From: Candidatus Delongbacteria bacterium
Lineage (GTDB): Bacteria; Delongbacteria; UBA4055
DNA: 14,844 nucleotides
Assembly: GCA_027858795.1 (NCBI GenBank)
Contig: JAQICF010000217.1
Span: 1 to 14,844 of the forward strand
Direction: 5' to 3'
Both the position numbers and the translations under genes were made by a program. A model generated the notes under the pieces. It saw nothing but the letters and a program-made list of their open reading frames with translations, was not told where the DNA came from and did not search any database. This document shows positions 1 through 7,825 of the stretch, piece by piece; the first letter of the stretch is position 1; each line of letters starts with the position of its first letter.

Positions 1-2655
1 TACGTGAAAAATTATTTTCAATCGGTGTCTGATGGAAATGTTGTGTTTGATAATATAACTGTGTTGGACACGATCATAACTTTAAATCATCCGATCTGGT
101 ATTACAATCAGAATCATACAGATGAATTATTAGAAGAAAAATTATATGAACTTTATCAGAGTTCCTGGAATAAGATTGCTAGTGATACTTCTATAGATTT
201 CACAATTTACGATACATTTGTAATATTTCATGCAGGTTCAGGTCAGGAATTCAGTGCAGGATACGATGATACACCATTTGATATACCTTCAGTGTTTTTC
301 TCAGAAAACGATCTTTCAAGTACTTCTGTAACTGCTCACGATGGAACTGAGATCAATAATTGTATAATTTTACCTGAAAGCGAATGGCAGATATCAAACG
401 ATAAATGGCTATACGCAGGAATGGGTGGAATTTCTACATTGATGTTTGCTCACCGTCTGGGTATTCCTAATCTATATAGTAGTGAAGATGGACAAAGTTG
501 TATAGGAAAATTCGGATTGATGGATCAAGGATCAGGTAATTTTTCTGGCATGATGCCTTCTTCAGTATGTGCCTGGGTAAAGGAACAGCAGGGATGGGCT
601 GATATTCAGGATATTACTTCTTCTCAGGATAGTATTGTTGCTGCTGCAGATTCTACAATATATAGAATACCTATTAATAATGATGAATATTTTTTGATCG
701 AGAATAGAACACCGACGAATTACACTTTGGCAAACTCAGAGATATACGGATACGATAGAGATAGCCTAAGAATTAAATTTTACTATGGTGAATATGGTGT
801 CGAGCGATATGAGATTGTTGATGCAGGATTCAAGACATTGGTTTCAATTCAGGACAATGATTATGATTTCGCATTGACTTACGGTTTTGAAACTGAAGAT
901 CCGTACGATCCTCAAACCTTGAGAACAGGTGGAATACTTATTTGGCATATTGACAAACGTAAAACGACAGCAGAAAATATTGTAAATAATACCGTTAATG
1001 ACGATTACGATAACAGAGGTGTGTACCTTGAAGAAGGTGATGGTTCGTTTGATATAGGTAAAGATTATTGGTTGTTCGACGCAGGTTACGGAACTGAGCT
1101 CGGTTGGTATTATGATTTCTTTTCTAAAGGAAATGAAGCTTGGATAAAGTATTCAAATAAAGACCTTGGCGATGTAGAGTTTAGTGGAGCTTCTTATCCA
1201 CGCTCAGATTCAAATGAAGGAGTAGATACCGGTATAAGATTGTTTGATTTTTCAGGAATAAACAGAAGAATGAGATTCTCATTTGAGATGGAAAATCAAC
1301 TTACGGGTTATCCAATTGACTCAGGACTTGAAGATGGAAGATATTACCCTTTCTATATTTCAAATCAACTACACCACTTATTTTATAGGAACAATGGTGA
1401 ATTTAAAGTTATGACAGAAGATTCATTAGTTTATTCTGATAATACCGGGATAACTTTTTCTGATAAGTTTGAACCAATTTCCTATGGTGGTTCTTTGAGA
1501 ATTGTAAGTTCAGATTCATTAATTATAAGCAGCATTTCGGTTTATGACCAATTGATCGATAATATACCAACTCCAAAAGTAACAGGTCAGATTAAACATG
1601 ATGCTATACCGACTATTGAAGGATTACGATTTGGGATAGGATCACCATCTTATATTTTTGATTCAAATGAAATATGTGATGTGGCTATAACATTGAACTC
1701 TTTTGGATTAAATTACATCGCAGCGATTAAAGAAGATTCACTCTTTATTAGAGATGGTTTTGGTAATCCTACATCAACTTTTCACGATGCTATTGAAGCA
1801 AATAGTAAAGTAATTTTATCCGGTCGAACTTATGATGATATCAATGACATCTATATCATAAATAGTAACAGTTTGCTGAAATTTTCTATTGATGGAACTG
1901 AAGCAACTTATATAAATGAAATTGATAAAGAGAATATGTCATTATTAAATGATCTTGATGAAGATGGTAATATTGATTATCTCGTAACCGATCAAGGAAC
2001 GATAGAAGTATACAATGAACACGGTTTTATGGAAAATGGTTTTCCTCTGGATACTAGAGTAGATCAAATTGATAATATTTTCACTTACGAAACTGATGAT
2101 GGTAAGTTCTGCACTTTCGTGGACAGCGCTATGAATTGTGGATCTTTTTCATATGATGGAGATTATGTAAGGACAGATAATTTTACTCTTGGATCAGATA
2201 TCAATGATATTGGATTGTTTGAAAGTAATGGTCAAGTGTGTATTTATTCTTATGATAATCTTGGAACACTGAATGCATTTCCATTGCATTTAGGAGATCT
2301 AGACTCATATAGAAAACAACAAAATGGATTTATTCAACTTGCAGCTGAAGATGTTTCAACTTCAAGTAGTATTACAGATAAAAAGAGTGTTTATAATTGG
2401 CCGAATCCTGCGAAAGGTAATAGTACGAATTTCAGATTCTTTTTGAATGAACCAAGTACAGTCAATATTACGATATACGATCTTAATGGAAACAGGGTCA
2501 AGGAATTATCAGAGACTTTCACAGCATCAGGAGATAATTTCGAGATCGAATGGGATGTTTCAAGTAAACCTTCGGGGCTATACACAGCTGTTCTTGAATT
2601 TGTCTCAGGAAGTAAGAATGAAAAATATAAGGTAAAGGTAGCGATAATAAAATAA
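1..2655 (+). CDS. Secreted M6-like peptidase homolog with degenerate active site and C-terminal secretion tail (5' partial)
   Basis: The frame is open at the window edge. No signal peptide or propeptide is visible, so the GTG at 4 is probably an internal Val and the true start lies upstream. Counting from that GTG as residue 1, the stretch HAGSGQEFSAG (about 75-85) and the block MGGIS...FAHRLGIPNLY followed by GKFGLMDQG and QQGW (about 140-200) match the layout of M6 (immune inhibitor A-like) peptidases. The expected HEFGH reads LMFAH at 146-150, and the usual Asp of LPDLY is Asn, so zinc-dependent catalysis looks lost. A later stretch contains DLDEDGNID (650-658), a Ca-binding-type loop, in a region resembling FG-GAP repeats. 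The last 87 residues, from YNWPNP (797), form a FlgD-like/Por-type sorting domain ending in AIIK, as on substrates of type IX-like secretion. Likely role: an exported or surface-attached non-catalytic protein. The fold call is confident; the function is unknown. Confidence 0.85.
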   Translation, partial: YVKNYFQSVSDGNVVFDNITVLDTIITLNHPIWYYNQNHTDELLEEKLYELYQSSWNKIASDTSIDFTIYDTFVIFHAGSGQEFSAGYDDTPFDIPSVFFSENDLSSTSVTAHDGTEINNCIILPESEWQISNDKWLYAGMGGISTLMFAHRLGIPNLYSSEDGQSCIGKFGLMDQGSGNFSGMMPSSVCAWVKEQQGWADIQDITSSQDSIVAAADSTIYRIPINNDEYFLIENRTPTNYTLANSEIYGYDRDSLRIKFYYGEYGVERYEIVDAGFKTLVSIQDNDYDFALTYGFETEDPYDPQTLRTGGILIWHIDKRKTTAENIVNNTVNDDYDNRGVYLEEGDGSFDIGKDYWLFDAGYGTELGWYYDFFSKGNEAWIKYSNKDLGDVEFSGASYPRSDSNEGVDTGIRLFDFSGINRRMRFSFEMENQLTGYPIDSGLEDGRYYPFYISNQLHHLFYRNNGEFKVMTEDSLVYSDNTGITFSDKFEPISYGGSLRIVSSDSLIISSISVYDQLIDNIPTPKVTGQIKHDAIPTIEGLRFGIGSPSYIFDSNEICDVAITLNSFGLNYIAAIKEDSLFIRDGFGNPTSTFHDAIEANSKVILSGRTYDDINDIYIINSNSLLKFSIDGTEATYINEIDKENMSLLNDLDEDGNIDYLVTDQGTIEVYNEHGFMENGFPLDTRVDQIDNIFTYETDDGKFCTFVDSAMNCGSFSYDGDYVRTDNFTLGSDINDIGLFESNGQVCIYSYDNLGTLNAFPLHLGDLDSYRKQQNGFIQLAAEDVSTSSSITDKKSVYNWPNPAKGNSTNFRFFLNEPSTVNITIYDLNGNRVKELSETFTASGDNFEIEWDVSSKPSGLYTAVLEFVSGSKNEKYKVKVAIIK

Positions 2656-2661
2656 TTGTAA

Positions 2662-2682
2662 AGACGTAGCACTGCTACGTCT
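2662..2682. repeat. Short perfect palindrome, intergenic
   Basis: Arms AGACGTAGC (2662-2670) and GCTACGTCT (2674-2682) are perfect reverse complements around a 3-nt loop, ACT. It lies 6 nt after the stop of the M6-like gene. No T-run follows on the + strand (an A-run does), so a + strand intrinsic terminator is doubtful. It resembles short dispersed palindromes seen between genes in many bacterial genomes. Confidence 0.7.
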
Positions 2683-2700
2683 CATAACAAAAAAAAATTA

Positions 2701-2732
2701 GATTGCCACGCACCAATGGTGCTCGCAATGAC
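2701..2732. repeat. REP-like palindromic element of the GTCATTGCGAG / GTGGCAATC type
   Basis: Read on the - strand this begins GTCATTGCGAGC and ends GCGTGGCAATC, which matches my recollection of a dispersed intergenic repeat found in many unrelated bacteria (not checked against a database). It can fold with an outer stem ATTGC/GCAAT (2702-2706 with 2725-2729), a small internal loop, and an inner stem GCACC/GGTGC (2710-2714 with 2718-2722) around AAT. It ends 14 nt before the start codon of the next gene, so it would lie in that gene's 5' leader if transcribed. Confidence 0.7.
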
Positions 2733-2746
2733 AAGAAGAACAAAAA

Positions 2747-5700
2747 ATGAAAAAAACGATTTACACATATATACTTCTTATAACAGCAATGTTCAGTTTA
2801 CTTAACGGACAAATACTGGGTAAGCATAATCATCCTGAGTTGCAGTGGCGAACATTCGATACAGAGCACTTTGTATATCATTATCATAACGGGACAGAGA
2901 AAAGTGCAGTCAGATTCGCATCAGTAGGTGAGAATGTTTATGATGTAATAACAAAGTTGTATAATTTCTATCCAGACTATAAGATACATGTAATAGTGAA
3001 TGATTATGATGATATGGCAAACGGTGGAGCATACTATTATAATGATAAAATGTCACTATGGGCTCCTGCTTTTGATACGATCCTTCGTGGAGATCATTTC
3101 TGGTTCACAAATCTATTCACACATGAATTTTCACATATGATACAATTGCAAGTACCTAGAAAAACTTCTAAGATGTTCCCTGGGATATATCTTCAATGGA
3201 CAGGTTATGAAGATGAGAAAAGGGAGGATGTCTTGACGGGATTCCCGAATGTACTTTCCTCTGCAAATATACCTATGAATATTATTCCACCATGGTTCGC
3301 AGAAGGGGTTGCTCAGAATCAGGATCCTGATTCATTACATTATGATTTCTGGGATGCGAACAGAGATATGCTGTTAAGAGAGCGAATCTTAGAAGGAAAA
3401 GAATTAAAATATGCTCAGCTTGGAGATTTTTACAACAGAAGTTCTCATGAAGCCGAAAGTATTTATAATACTGGTTTTGCATTTGTAAGATATATGTTCA
3501 AAGAATACGGTAAAGATGTACCTTATAGAATTTCAGAAGAGATGGGTAAGTTCTTTTCATTTTCTTTTGAGGAAGCAGTAAAGAGAGTAACAGGTAAAAG
3601 AGGAGATGAACTATACTCCGACTGGATAAATAGTGTCAAAGATGATTATAAAGCAAAGATAAAGAATGTTGAAGCTAACCTTGTAACAGGTAAAGATATC
3701 TCAGATTCTGCTTTTGTAAACTCACATCCTAAATTCTCACCTGATGGAAAGTATCTGGCATTCTTATCTACTAAGGTAGGCGGAGAGCCTTCATTCTATC
3801 GTAGAGATATACATATTAAGGATTTGGCGACAGATTCGATAAAGTTTACAGTTCCGGCAGTCATATTTTCATCATACTCATGGTCGCCTGACAGCAAATC
3901 AATATATTTTTCAAGATCAGATAAGCACAGTATCTACGGCAATAATTTCTTGGATATATTCCACTTTGATATTAAAGAGGAAGAAGAAGAAAAGCTAACT
4001 CATGGAATGAGAGCCGCAAATCCTGAAGTGTCACCTGATGGTAAAAAAATAGCATTTGTTTCTACTCATGACGGAACAAGAAATCTTTATATTTATGATA
4101 TCCAAAAAGATGTTGCAATAAACCTTACAAAGAAAGATGATGGAACTCAATATTTCTTGCCGAGATGGAATAAGGATGGATCTAAGATACTCATAGACAG
4201 ATCCGTAATTGAATTCGGAAAAGATATCGTAGAAGTTGATACAACAGGCAATGTTACGACGATTATTTCAACAAAGTTCGATGATAGAGATCCAGTTTAT
4301 TCGCCTGATGGTAATTCAATATATTATTCGAGTGACAGAACGGGAATATTTAATATTTACAGAAGAAATATTTCTACACAAGAAGATGAATTGATAACAA
4401 ATGTAAGAGGTGGGGCATTCTATCCTGAACTGCAGAATGATACACTTGTTTATGTTAATTACAACGGAATAAAGACGAATATTTATTCGTTGCAGGATTT
4501 GCAATCAATAGAAGAGTCAAAAGCAAAATATATTGATTATCAAATTCCTAATAATAATTTCTTAACATTTGAACCGATCGATTATCTAAAAGATTCTAGA
4601 AGATATGCCAATGATTTCCAAAGTATAATGATCGTTCCAAGATTAGCCTTTGATAATAATAATTTCAAGCCTGGAATATATTTCTTTCTAAGTGATTATC
4701 TTGATAAAGTATCCTTGTTCGGTGGTTATAACAGAGGTTTAAATGGTGATTCTGATCTGTTTGCAATGACTGAGTTCAAGTTCTTATTGCCTACTATTTA
4801 CGCAATGGGATTCAATATGGTCAGGAATGATGAGAATACTTTTATCAATGACAGAGTTATCGTTGAAACAGATAGTTTGCCTGACGGAACAGATATTGCC
4901 ATTTATGAAGTTAACGACATAGATTTTACTTACGATATAATGGAATTGGATTTTGGAATAAAAGTACCGTTTACTCTAAAACCTAAGGTGTTTGGTTATC
5001 CACTTGGTGAGTTGGATGCGGAAGCTTTTTTTGCTTATGTAAGAAGTGATGCAAGTGCCGATTATGGTGATTTTGTTTTAACTTATACATATTTCAAAGA
5101 GAAAAGTTACAATGTTAAGCTGAATCTTTACAGCAATAAATTCAGGTTCAATCACTACATAAACAGAACTTTCGGTAGAGATATCACATTTACATACTCA
5201 AGACATATTACTGATTTTATAACAGGTTTTTCACTGAATTCTGATTATGGAACATTGCAGGAAGATTATAAGAAGTACAATTATAATCAGTATAATCTTG
5301 ATTTAAAAGAATACTTTAAGTTGCCTTTAGAGTCAGGATTAACAGTAAAAATGAAACTTTCATATTTAGATGATGAAAATATTGATTCTTTTTATTATAA
5401 TTACATCGGTGGATTAACAGCATTACAAGGTTATTCCTTCTATAGTTTAGGTGGAACAAAAACTGCGTATATGTCAACTATGATTAGATTCCCGATAATT
5501 CAAAGAACAGATAAATTATTCGGTATATATAATTTCAAGAATCTGTACGCAGGAATATATCTGGGAGCTGGTACAGCATGGACACATGAAACAATGTCTG
5601 ATTCTTTCAAAGATCTTAAAAAAAGTGTTGGAGTTAATCTGAGATTATTCGGTACATTGTTCTATGGTTTTCCTCTTTCAATAGAATACACAGCTGCTTA

Positions 5701-5791
5701 TGGATTGGATGAATTTGTAAATGAAGATATTACTTATGGGAAAGAAGTAAGAAGTTATTTAACAGTCTTGTTTGACTTTATTGATTTCTAA
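2747..5791 (+). CDS. Outer-membrane metalloprotease: HEXXH domain, PD40 beta-propeller and C-terminal beta-barrel
   Basis: 1014 residues. An N-terminal signal peptide (MKKTIYTYILLITAMF..., to about residue 21) implies export. The first third carries HEFSH at 126-130 and, 56 residues on, WFAEG (183-187), a gluzincin pattern in which H126, H130 and E186 would bind zinc and E127 would be catalytic (compare peptidase MA-like families). From about 320 to 590 there are PD40/TolB-type blades: HPKFSPDGK, SYSWSPDSK, NPEVSPDGK and DPVYSPDGN, with a weaker one at LPRWNKDGS. From about 640 the chain is rich in alternating aromatic/polar beta-strands, includes a GGLTALQGY segment recalling Omp85/surface-antigen barrels, and ends in FDFIDF, a typical terminal-Phe barrel signal. 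The start ATG has only a weak purine tract upstream (AAGAAGAA). Likely role: an outer-membrane-anchored protease; its substrate is unknown. The domain calls are confident, the combined function is inferred. Confidence 0.85.
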   Translation: MKKTIYTYILLITAMFSLLNGQILGKHNHPELQWRTFDTEHFVYHYHNGTEKSAVRFASVGENVYDVITKLYNFYPDYKIHVIVNDYDDMANGGAYYYNDKMSLWAPAFDTILRGDHFWFTNLFTHEFSHMIQLQVPRKTSKMFPGIYLQWTGYEDEKREDVLTGFPNVLSSANIPMNIIPPWFAEGVAQNQDPDSLHYDFWDANRDMLLRERILEGKELKYAQLGDFYNRSSHEAESIYNTGFAFVRYMFKEYGKDVPYRISEEMGKFFSFSFEEAVKRVTGKRGDELYSDWINSVKDDYKAKIKNVEANLVTGKDISDSAFVNSHPKFSPDGKYLAFLSTKVGGEPSFYRRDIHIKDLATDSIKFTVPAVIFSSYSWSPDSKSIYFSRSDKHSIYGNNFLDIFHFDIKEEEEEKLTHGMRAANPEVSPDGKKIAFVSTHDGTRNLYIYDIQKDVAINLTKKDDGTQYFLPRWNKDGSKILIDRSVIEFGKDIVEVDTTGNVTTIISTKFDDRDPVYSPDGNSIYYSSDRTGIFNIYRRNISTQEDELITNVRGGAFYPELQNDTLVYVNYNGIKTNIYSLQDLQSIEESKAKYIDYQIPNNNFLTFEPIDYLKDSRRYANDFQSIMIVPRLAFDNNNFKPGIYFFLSDYLDKVSLFGGYNRGLNGDSDLFAMTEFKFLLPTIYAMGFNMVRNDENTFINDRVIVETDSLPDGTDIAIYEVNDIDFTYDIMELDFGIKVPFTLKPKVFGYPLGELDAEAFFAYVRSDASADYGDFVLTYTYFKEKSYNVKLNLYSNKFRFNHYINRTFGRDITFTYSRHITDFITGFSLNSDYGTLQEDYKKYNYNQYNLDLKEYFKLPLESGLTVKMKLSYLDDENIDSFYYNYIGGLTALQGYSFYSLGGTKTAYMSTMIRFPIIQRTDKLFGIYNFKNLYAGIYLGAGTAWTHETMSDSFKDLKKSVGVNLRLFGTLFYGFPLSIEYTAAYGLDEFVNEDITYGKEVRSYLTVLFDFIDF

Positions 5792-5829
5792 GAGGGTCTA
5801 GGGTCAAGGAATTAGAGGTAAGTAGGCTT

Positions 5830-5898
5830 GTCACCCTGAATTTATTTCAGGGTCTAAATAGGATTAAGGGATAGATGCTGAAATAAATTCAGCATGAC
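5830..5898. repeat. 69-bp double-hairpin palindromic element
   Basis: Hairpin 1 has arms ACCCTGAA (5833-5840) and TTCAGGGT (5846-5853). Hairpin 2 has arms ATGCTGAA (5875-5882) and TTCAGCAT (5888-5895). The two are also inverted copies of each other: 5830-5856 pairs with 5872-5898 at 23 of 27 positions. The four mismatches are placed so that each small hairpin still pairs internally (CCC/GGG in one, TGC/GCA in the other). It is non-coding and lies between the barrel protease gene and the next cluster. Similar CACCCTGAA...TTCAGCATGAC repeats are, from memory, scattered in many bacterial genomes. Confidence 0.8.
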
Positions 5899-5916
5899 AG
5901 AAAAAACAAATTGGAA

Positions 5917-5936
5917 CAAGGGGTTTCAACCCCTTG
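5917..5936. repeat. Palindromic hairpin just upstream of a ribosome binding site
   Basis: CAAGGGGTTTCAACCCCTTG is self-complementary, with a 7-bp GC-rich stem that extends through TT/AA to a tiny loop. It ends 7 nt before the GAGGTG ribosome binding site of the next gene, so it could act as a leader hairpin or as a terminator-like dispersed repeat. No T-run follows. A TTG at 5911 opens a longer frame through this element, but the element looks non-coding. Confidence 0.7.
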
Positions 5937-5943
5937 CAATAGC

Positions 5944-5949
5944 GAGGTG
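5944..5949 (+). promoter_or_regulatory. Ribosome binding site that sets the start of the 379-residue protein
   Basis: GAGGTG lies 6 nt before the ATG at 5956 and 3 nt before the ATG at 5953. Spacing favours 5956, giving MKNKRISIIV, a normal signal-peptide start. The upstream TTG at 5911 has no such site and would translate the palindrome. Confidence 0.7.
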
Positions 5950-5955
5950 AAAATG

Positions 5956-7095
5956 ATGAAAAATAAGAGAATATCAATTATAGTGATGATACTTGCGTTA
6001 TCAATATCGATGTTCAGTCAAACTATAAATTATAACGGTATTTCAGATATCATGTTAGCACAGAGTGATGATGCAGTTGAGAGTGATGAAACTGAAGCAT
6101 CTACTCCAAGAATAAAGAGTAAGAAGAAAGCTGTATATAAAGATAATATGAGCCCGATGATAGCTTCAGGTCTGTCCCTTTTATTACCTGGTGCAGGTGA
6201 ATTCTATGGTAAAGATTATATAAGATCAGGTATTTTTTTAGGTATTGAAGCAATTGCTGTGTCAATGTGGTATGTTTACGATTCGGATGGAGATGATTTT
6301 ACTTCTGAGTTTGAAACATTTGCCGATGGAAATTTTAGCGAAGATCGTTATTATGGTGGGTTGATGGGAATGTCACAGAATTTCTTAGATTACATGAATG
6401 AATCTGATTGGATAAATGCAGATGAAGTATATAGTTTAGAATACTTTAGTAACAGAGATAATTGGACTTACGGGGATTTAATAAGTGATTCCTTATCTAT
6501 AGTTGATATGCTTGAATTGTCGTTTAAAAGTGATAATACGGAAACTACTGGTATTGTAGAAGGTTTCAATGGAGTAAATATATATTTATATTATTTAGAT
6601 GATGTTTTTAAACAGTTTACTCATAATCTACCGAAAACTAAAACCCAGCAGTATTATGAAATGGTTGGTAAGTATCATCAGTTTGCTTGTGGATGGAGCG
6701 ATTTTGAAGGGTATAGCTACAACCCTGATGGTACAGTTGAAATGATAGACGAACTGGTAATAAGTACTGCCGGAGATTCAACTTATGTTAGCAGACCAAA
6801 ACTTGTAGAAGATGGGACAATGGATAGTTTTAATTATAGCGAAGATAGTGGATATAATTCAGCCGCTCATGTTGACTATTATGAAGATTTAAGAAACGAA
6901 GCGAATATAGCTTATGAAGTAGGTCAAAATTGGTTGATGGTAACACTTCTTAACCATGTTGCATCGGCATTTGATGCTGCGTATGTGATCAAATCAAAGT
7001 ATTCAATAGAGACTAAACTAAGAATAGAAAACAATGATAAAGCTGATGCATTAGGACTAGACAATTATAAATTAACTTATTCGGTCAACTGGTAG
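5956..7095 (+). CDS. Signal-peptide membrane-associated protein with PGAGEFYG motif (DUF5683-like), first of a tandem pair
   Basis: 379 residues from the ATG with the good ribosome binding site. The N-terminal MKNKRISIIVMILALSISMF is a signal peptide. After an acidic and then Lys-rich linker come SGLSLLLPGAGEFYGKDY (P78-G85) and a hydrophobic segment GIFLGIEAIAVSMWYVY, then a long acidic, aromatic-rich middle region (about 105-320). A second hydrophobic conserved block, VTLLNHVASAFDAAYV (N333 and H334), and a short C-terminal tail ending LTYSVNW follow. The PGxG motif near a membrane segment, with an NHxxSAxDA block near the end, recalls DUF5683-type envelope proteins; that family name is from memory. 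The downstream gene has the same plan and is a likely paralog. It heads a close-packed cluster with that paralog, a site-2 protease and a TatD hydrolase. The biochemical role is unknown. Confidence 0.8.
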   Translation: MKNKRISIIVMILALSISMFSQTINYNGISDIMLAQSDDAVESDETEASTPRIKSKKKAVYKDNMSPMIASGLSLLLPGAGEFYGKDYIRSGIFLGIEAIAVSMWYVYDSDGDDFTSEFETFADGNFSEDRYYGGLMGMSQNFLDYMNESDWINADEVYSLEYFSNRDNWTYGDLISDSLSIVDMLELSFKSDNTETTGIVEGFNGVNIYLYYLDDVFKQFTHNLPKTKTQQYYEMVGKYHQFACGWSDFEGYSYNPDGTVEMIDELVISTAGDSTYVSRPKLVEDGTMDSFNYSEDSGYNSAAHVDYYEDLRNEANIAYEVGQNWLMVTLLNHVASAFDAAYVIKSKYSIETKLRIENNDKADALGLDNYKLTYSVNW

Positions 7096-7101
7096 GATAT
7101 A

Positions 7102-7818
7102 ATGAAACCAGCATTTAAAAAATATATTTCTTTATTGATCATATTCTCAATAATGAGCGTTGTATATGCCCAGGATATAAGACCAATTAATAATTTCGAT
7201 AAATTAGAAAGAGATATTCCATTTATCAGAGATCGTTACGGAAAAGATAAAAAGGATGCAAAGAAAAGAGGCGATGGATTTAAGTATTTTATGCGTTCTT
7301 TATTAGTTCCGGGTTGGGGAGAATATAAATTAGGTAGGAAGAAAGAAGCTGCAGCTTTCTTAATAACAGAGTTAAGTTTGATAGCAGTTGCTTCAGGATT
7401 TAAATATTATTCTTCTATCAGAGAAGATGATTATAAAGATCTTGCTGTAATGCAAGCAGGTATAGATCCATCTGGTAAAGATGACAGGTATTGGATAGAC
7501 ATTGCAAATTATGATAATGTTGAAGATTACAATGCTCAGAGAAATATTAACAGAGATTATGAGAATAGGTATGACGACCCTTCAGATTCCTGGGATTGGT
7601 CATCTACGACCGTAAGAGAAGATTATGATGATATCAGAATATCTTCAGAAAATGGAAATACAAGATTTTATTACACAATTGGTGCGATAGTATTAAATCA
7701 CTTCGTTAGTGCAATAAATGCCTCATACAAAGTGCCTATCGTTAAGACAGAGATAATTCAGTCTCTGGATACATCAGGTGATATAAAAAATAAATTACAA
7801 CTAACTTATGAATTTTAG
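7102..7818 (+). CDS. Membrane-associated protein with PGWGEY motif (DUF5683-like), second of a tandem pair
   Basis: 238 residues. Signal peptide MKPAFKKYISLLIIFSIMSVVYA, with cleavage plausible after VYA. A basic linker leads to FMRSLLVPGWGEYKLGRKK (P70-Y75), a hydrophobic segment AAAFLITELSLIAVASGF, a charged Asp/Tyr/Arg-rich middle region including EDYNAQRNINRDYENRYDD, then GAIVLNHFVSAINASYKV (N199 and H200) and a tail ending LQLTYEF. The order of motifs matches the preceding gene, whose middle region is much longer. The start codon follows the upstream stop by 6 nt, and the TAGGAT overlapping that stop provides the ribosome binding site, so translation is probably coupled. Function is not known. 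An inner-membrane or periplasmic envelope role is inferred from the signal peptide and hydrophobic segments. Confidence 0.8.
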   Translation: MKPAFKKYISLLIIFSIMSVVYAQDIRPINNFDKLERDIPFIRDRYGKDKKDAKKRGDGFKYFMRSLLVPGWGEYKLGRKKEAAAFLITELSLIAVASGFKYYSSIREDDYKDLAVMQAGIDPSGKDDRYWIDIANYDNVEDYNAQRNINRDYENRYDDPSDSWDWSSTTVREDYDDIRISSENGNTRFYYTIGAIVLNHFVSAINASYKVPIVKTEIIQSLDTSGDIKNKLQLTYEF

Positions 7819-7825
7819 ATAGATT

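Noticed and set aside
2662..2732. Paired palindromes as an intrinsic terminator for the M6-like gene
   Set aside because: Neither hairpin is followed by a T-run on the + strand.
5911..5955. N-terminal extension of the 379-residue protein from TTG 5911
   Set aside because: It would translate the CAAGGGG palindrome, has no ribosome binding site, and pushes the signal peptide inward; GAGGTG fits ATG 5956.
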